64,000 nt of DNA, from the NCBI GenBank assembly GCA_004026145.2, contig SWLE01000748.1:62001-126000 (forward strand), written 5' to 3'. Source of the stretch: Takifugu bimaculatus. Its lineage: Eukaryota > Chordata > Actinopteri > Tetraodontiformes > Tetraodontidae. Within the stretch, counting starts at the first letter, position 1. The DNA is not shown here. Below are more notes on the stretch, generated by a model. It made no database searches and was not told the origin of the DNA. It worked only from the letters and a program-made list of their open reading frames with translations.

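Noticed and set aside
1..64000. Whole gene as a titin pseudogene because of nine frame breaks
   Set aside because: All breaks are single-base insertions with no in-frame stop by substitution, splice sites are intact, and an error-rich repeat block shows the assembly itself adds bases. Kept as a functional gene pending read checks.
1..64000. Obscurin, twitchin or myosin-binding protein C instead of titin
   Set aside because: The presence of N2A unique sequence, I27-type VHGQWKL domains, the PEVK-to-Ig junction and D-zone heptads in the correct order is specific to titin.

Overview
The window is one long internal stretch of a vertebrate titin gene (ttn), read entirely on the minus strand. Both ends are cut: the Z-disc and first I-band exons lie beyond base 64000, and the rest of the A-band and M-band lie beyond base 1. 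The evidence is a run of about 120 exons that are mostly phase-1 symmetric and 264-315 bases long. Each encodes an immunoglobulin (Ig) or fibronectin type III (Fn3) domain, in the order known from mammalian titin. Tandem titin landmarks such as [16 protein letters not shown] and [15 protein letters not shown] sequence are present. The organism is most likely a teleost fish, judging from short introns, fish-type retrotransposon relics (Penelope-like and several LINEs) and the reshaped I-band. The species cannot be named from this sequence.

Layout in protein order, so from high to low coordinates. 58-64 kb: proximal I-band Ig domains and an N2B-like unique segment, including a 160-residue exon with no recognisable fold. 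45.7-58 kb: a short tandem-Ig segment of about 18 Ig domains, far fewer than in human skeletal titin, with six related copies carrying a DGK.IWASY.YN signature. 44-45.5 kb: the N2A element (first Ig, unique helical uN2A, second Ig); the two Ig domains that follow in human are not seen. 37.4-43.8 kb: a short, poorly conserved PEVK-like spring of about 14 exons, dominated by a 282-residue exon. 25.2-37 kb: the distal Ig segment, in the same order as human and including the I27-type domains. 1-25.2 kb: the A-band, starting with the first Fn3 at the I/A junction and continuing in Ig-Fn3-Fn3-Ig-Fn3-Fn3-Fn3 heptads (D-zone).

The parts act as one molecule: Ig chains and PEVK/N2A/N2B elements form the extensible I-band spring, and the Fn3/Ig heptads are the thick-filament ruler that binds myosin. 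The A-band and distal Ig architecture looks strictly conserved, whereas the middle I-band is shortened and rearranged.

Introns carry most of the unusual DNA: at least eight minisatellites, short TTAGGG/CCCTAA tracts at about ten separate sites, a 0.5 kb telomere-like array next to a Penelope-like fragment, and four LINE pieces. Nine exons have a length of 3n+1 and lose frame at a single point, each apparently by one extra base. No exon showed a missing base. That pattern looks more like assembly insertion errors than gene decay, but it needs checking.
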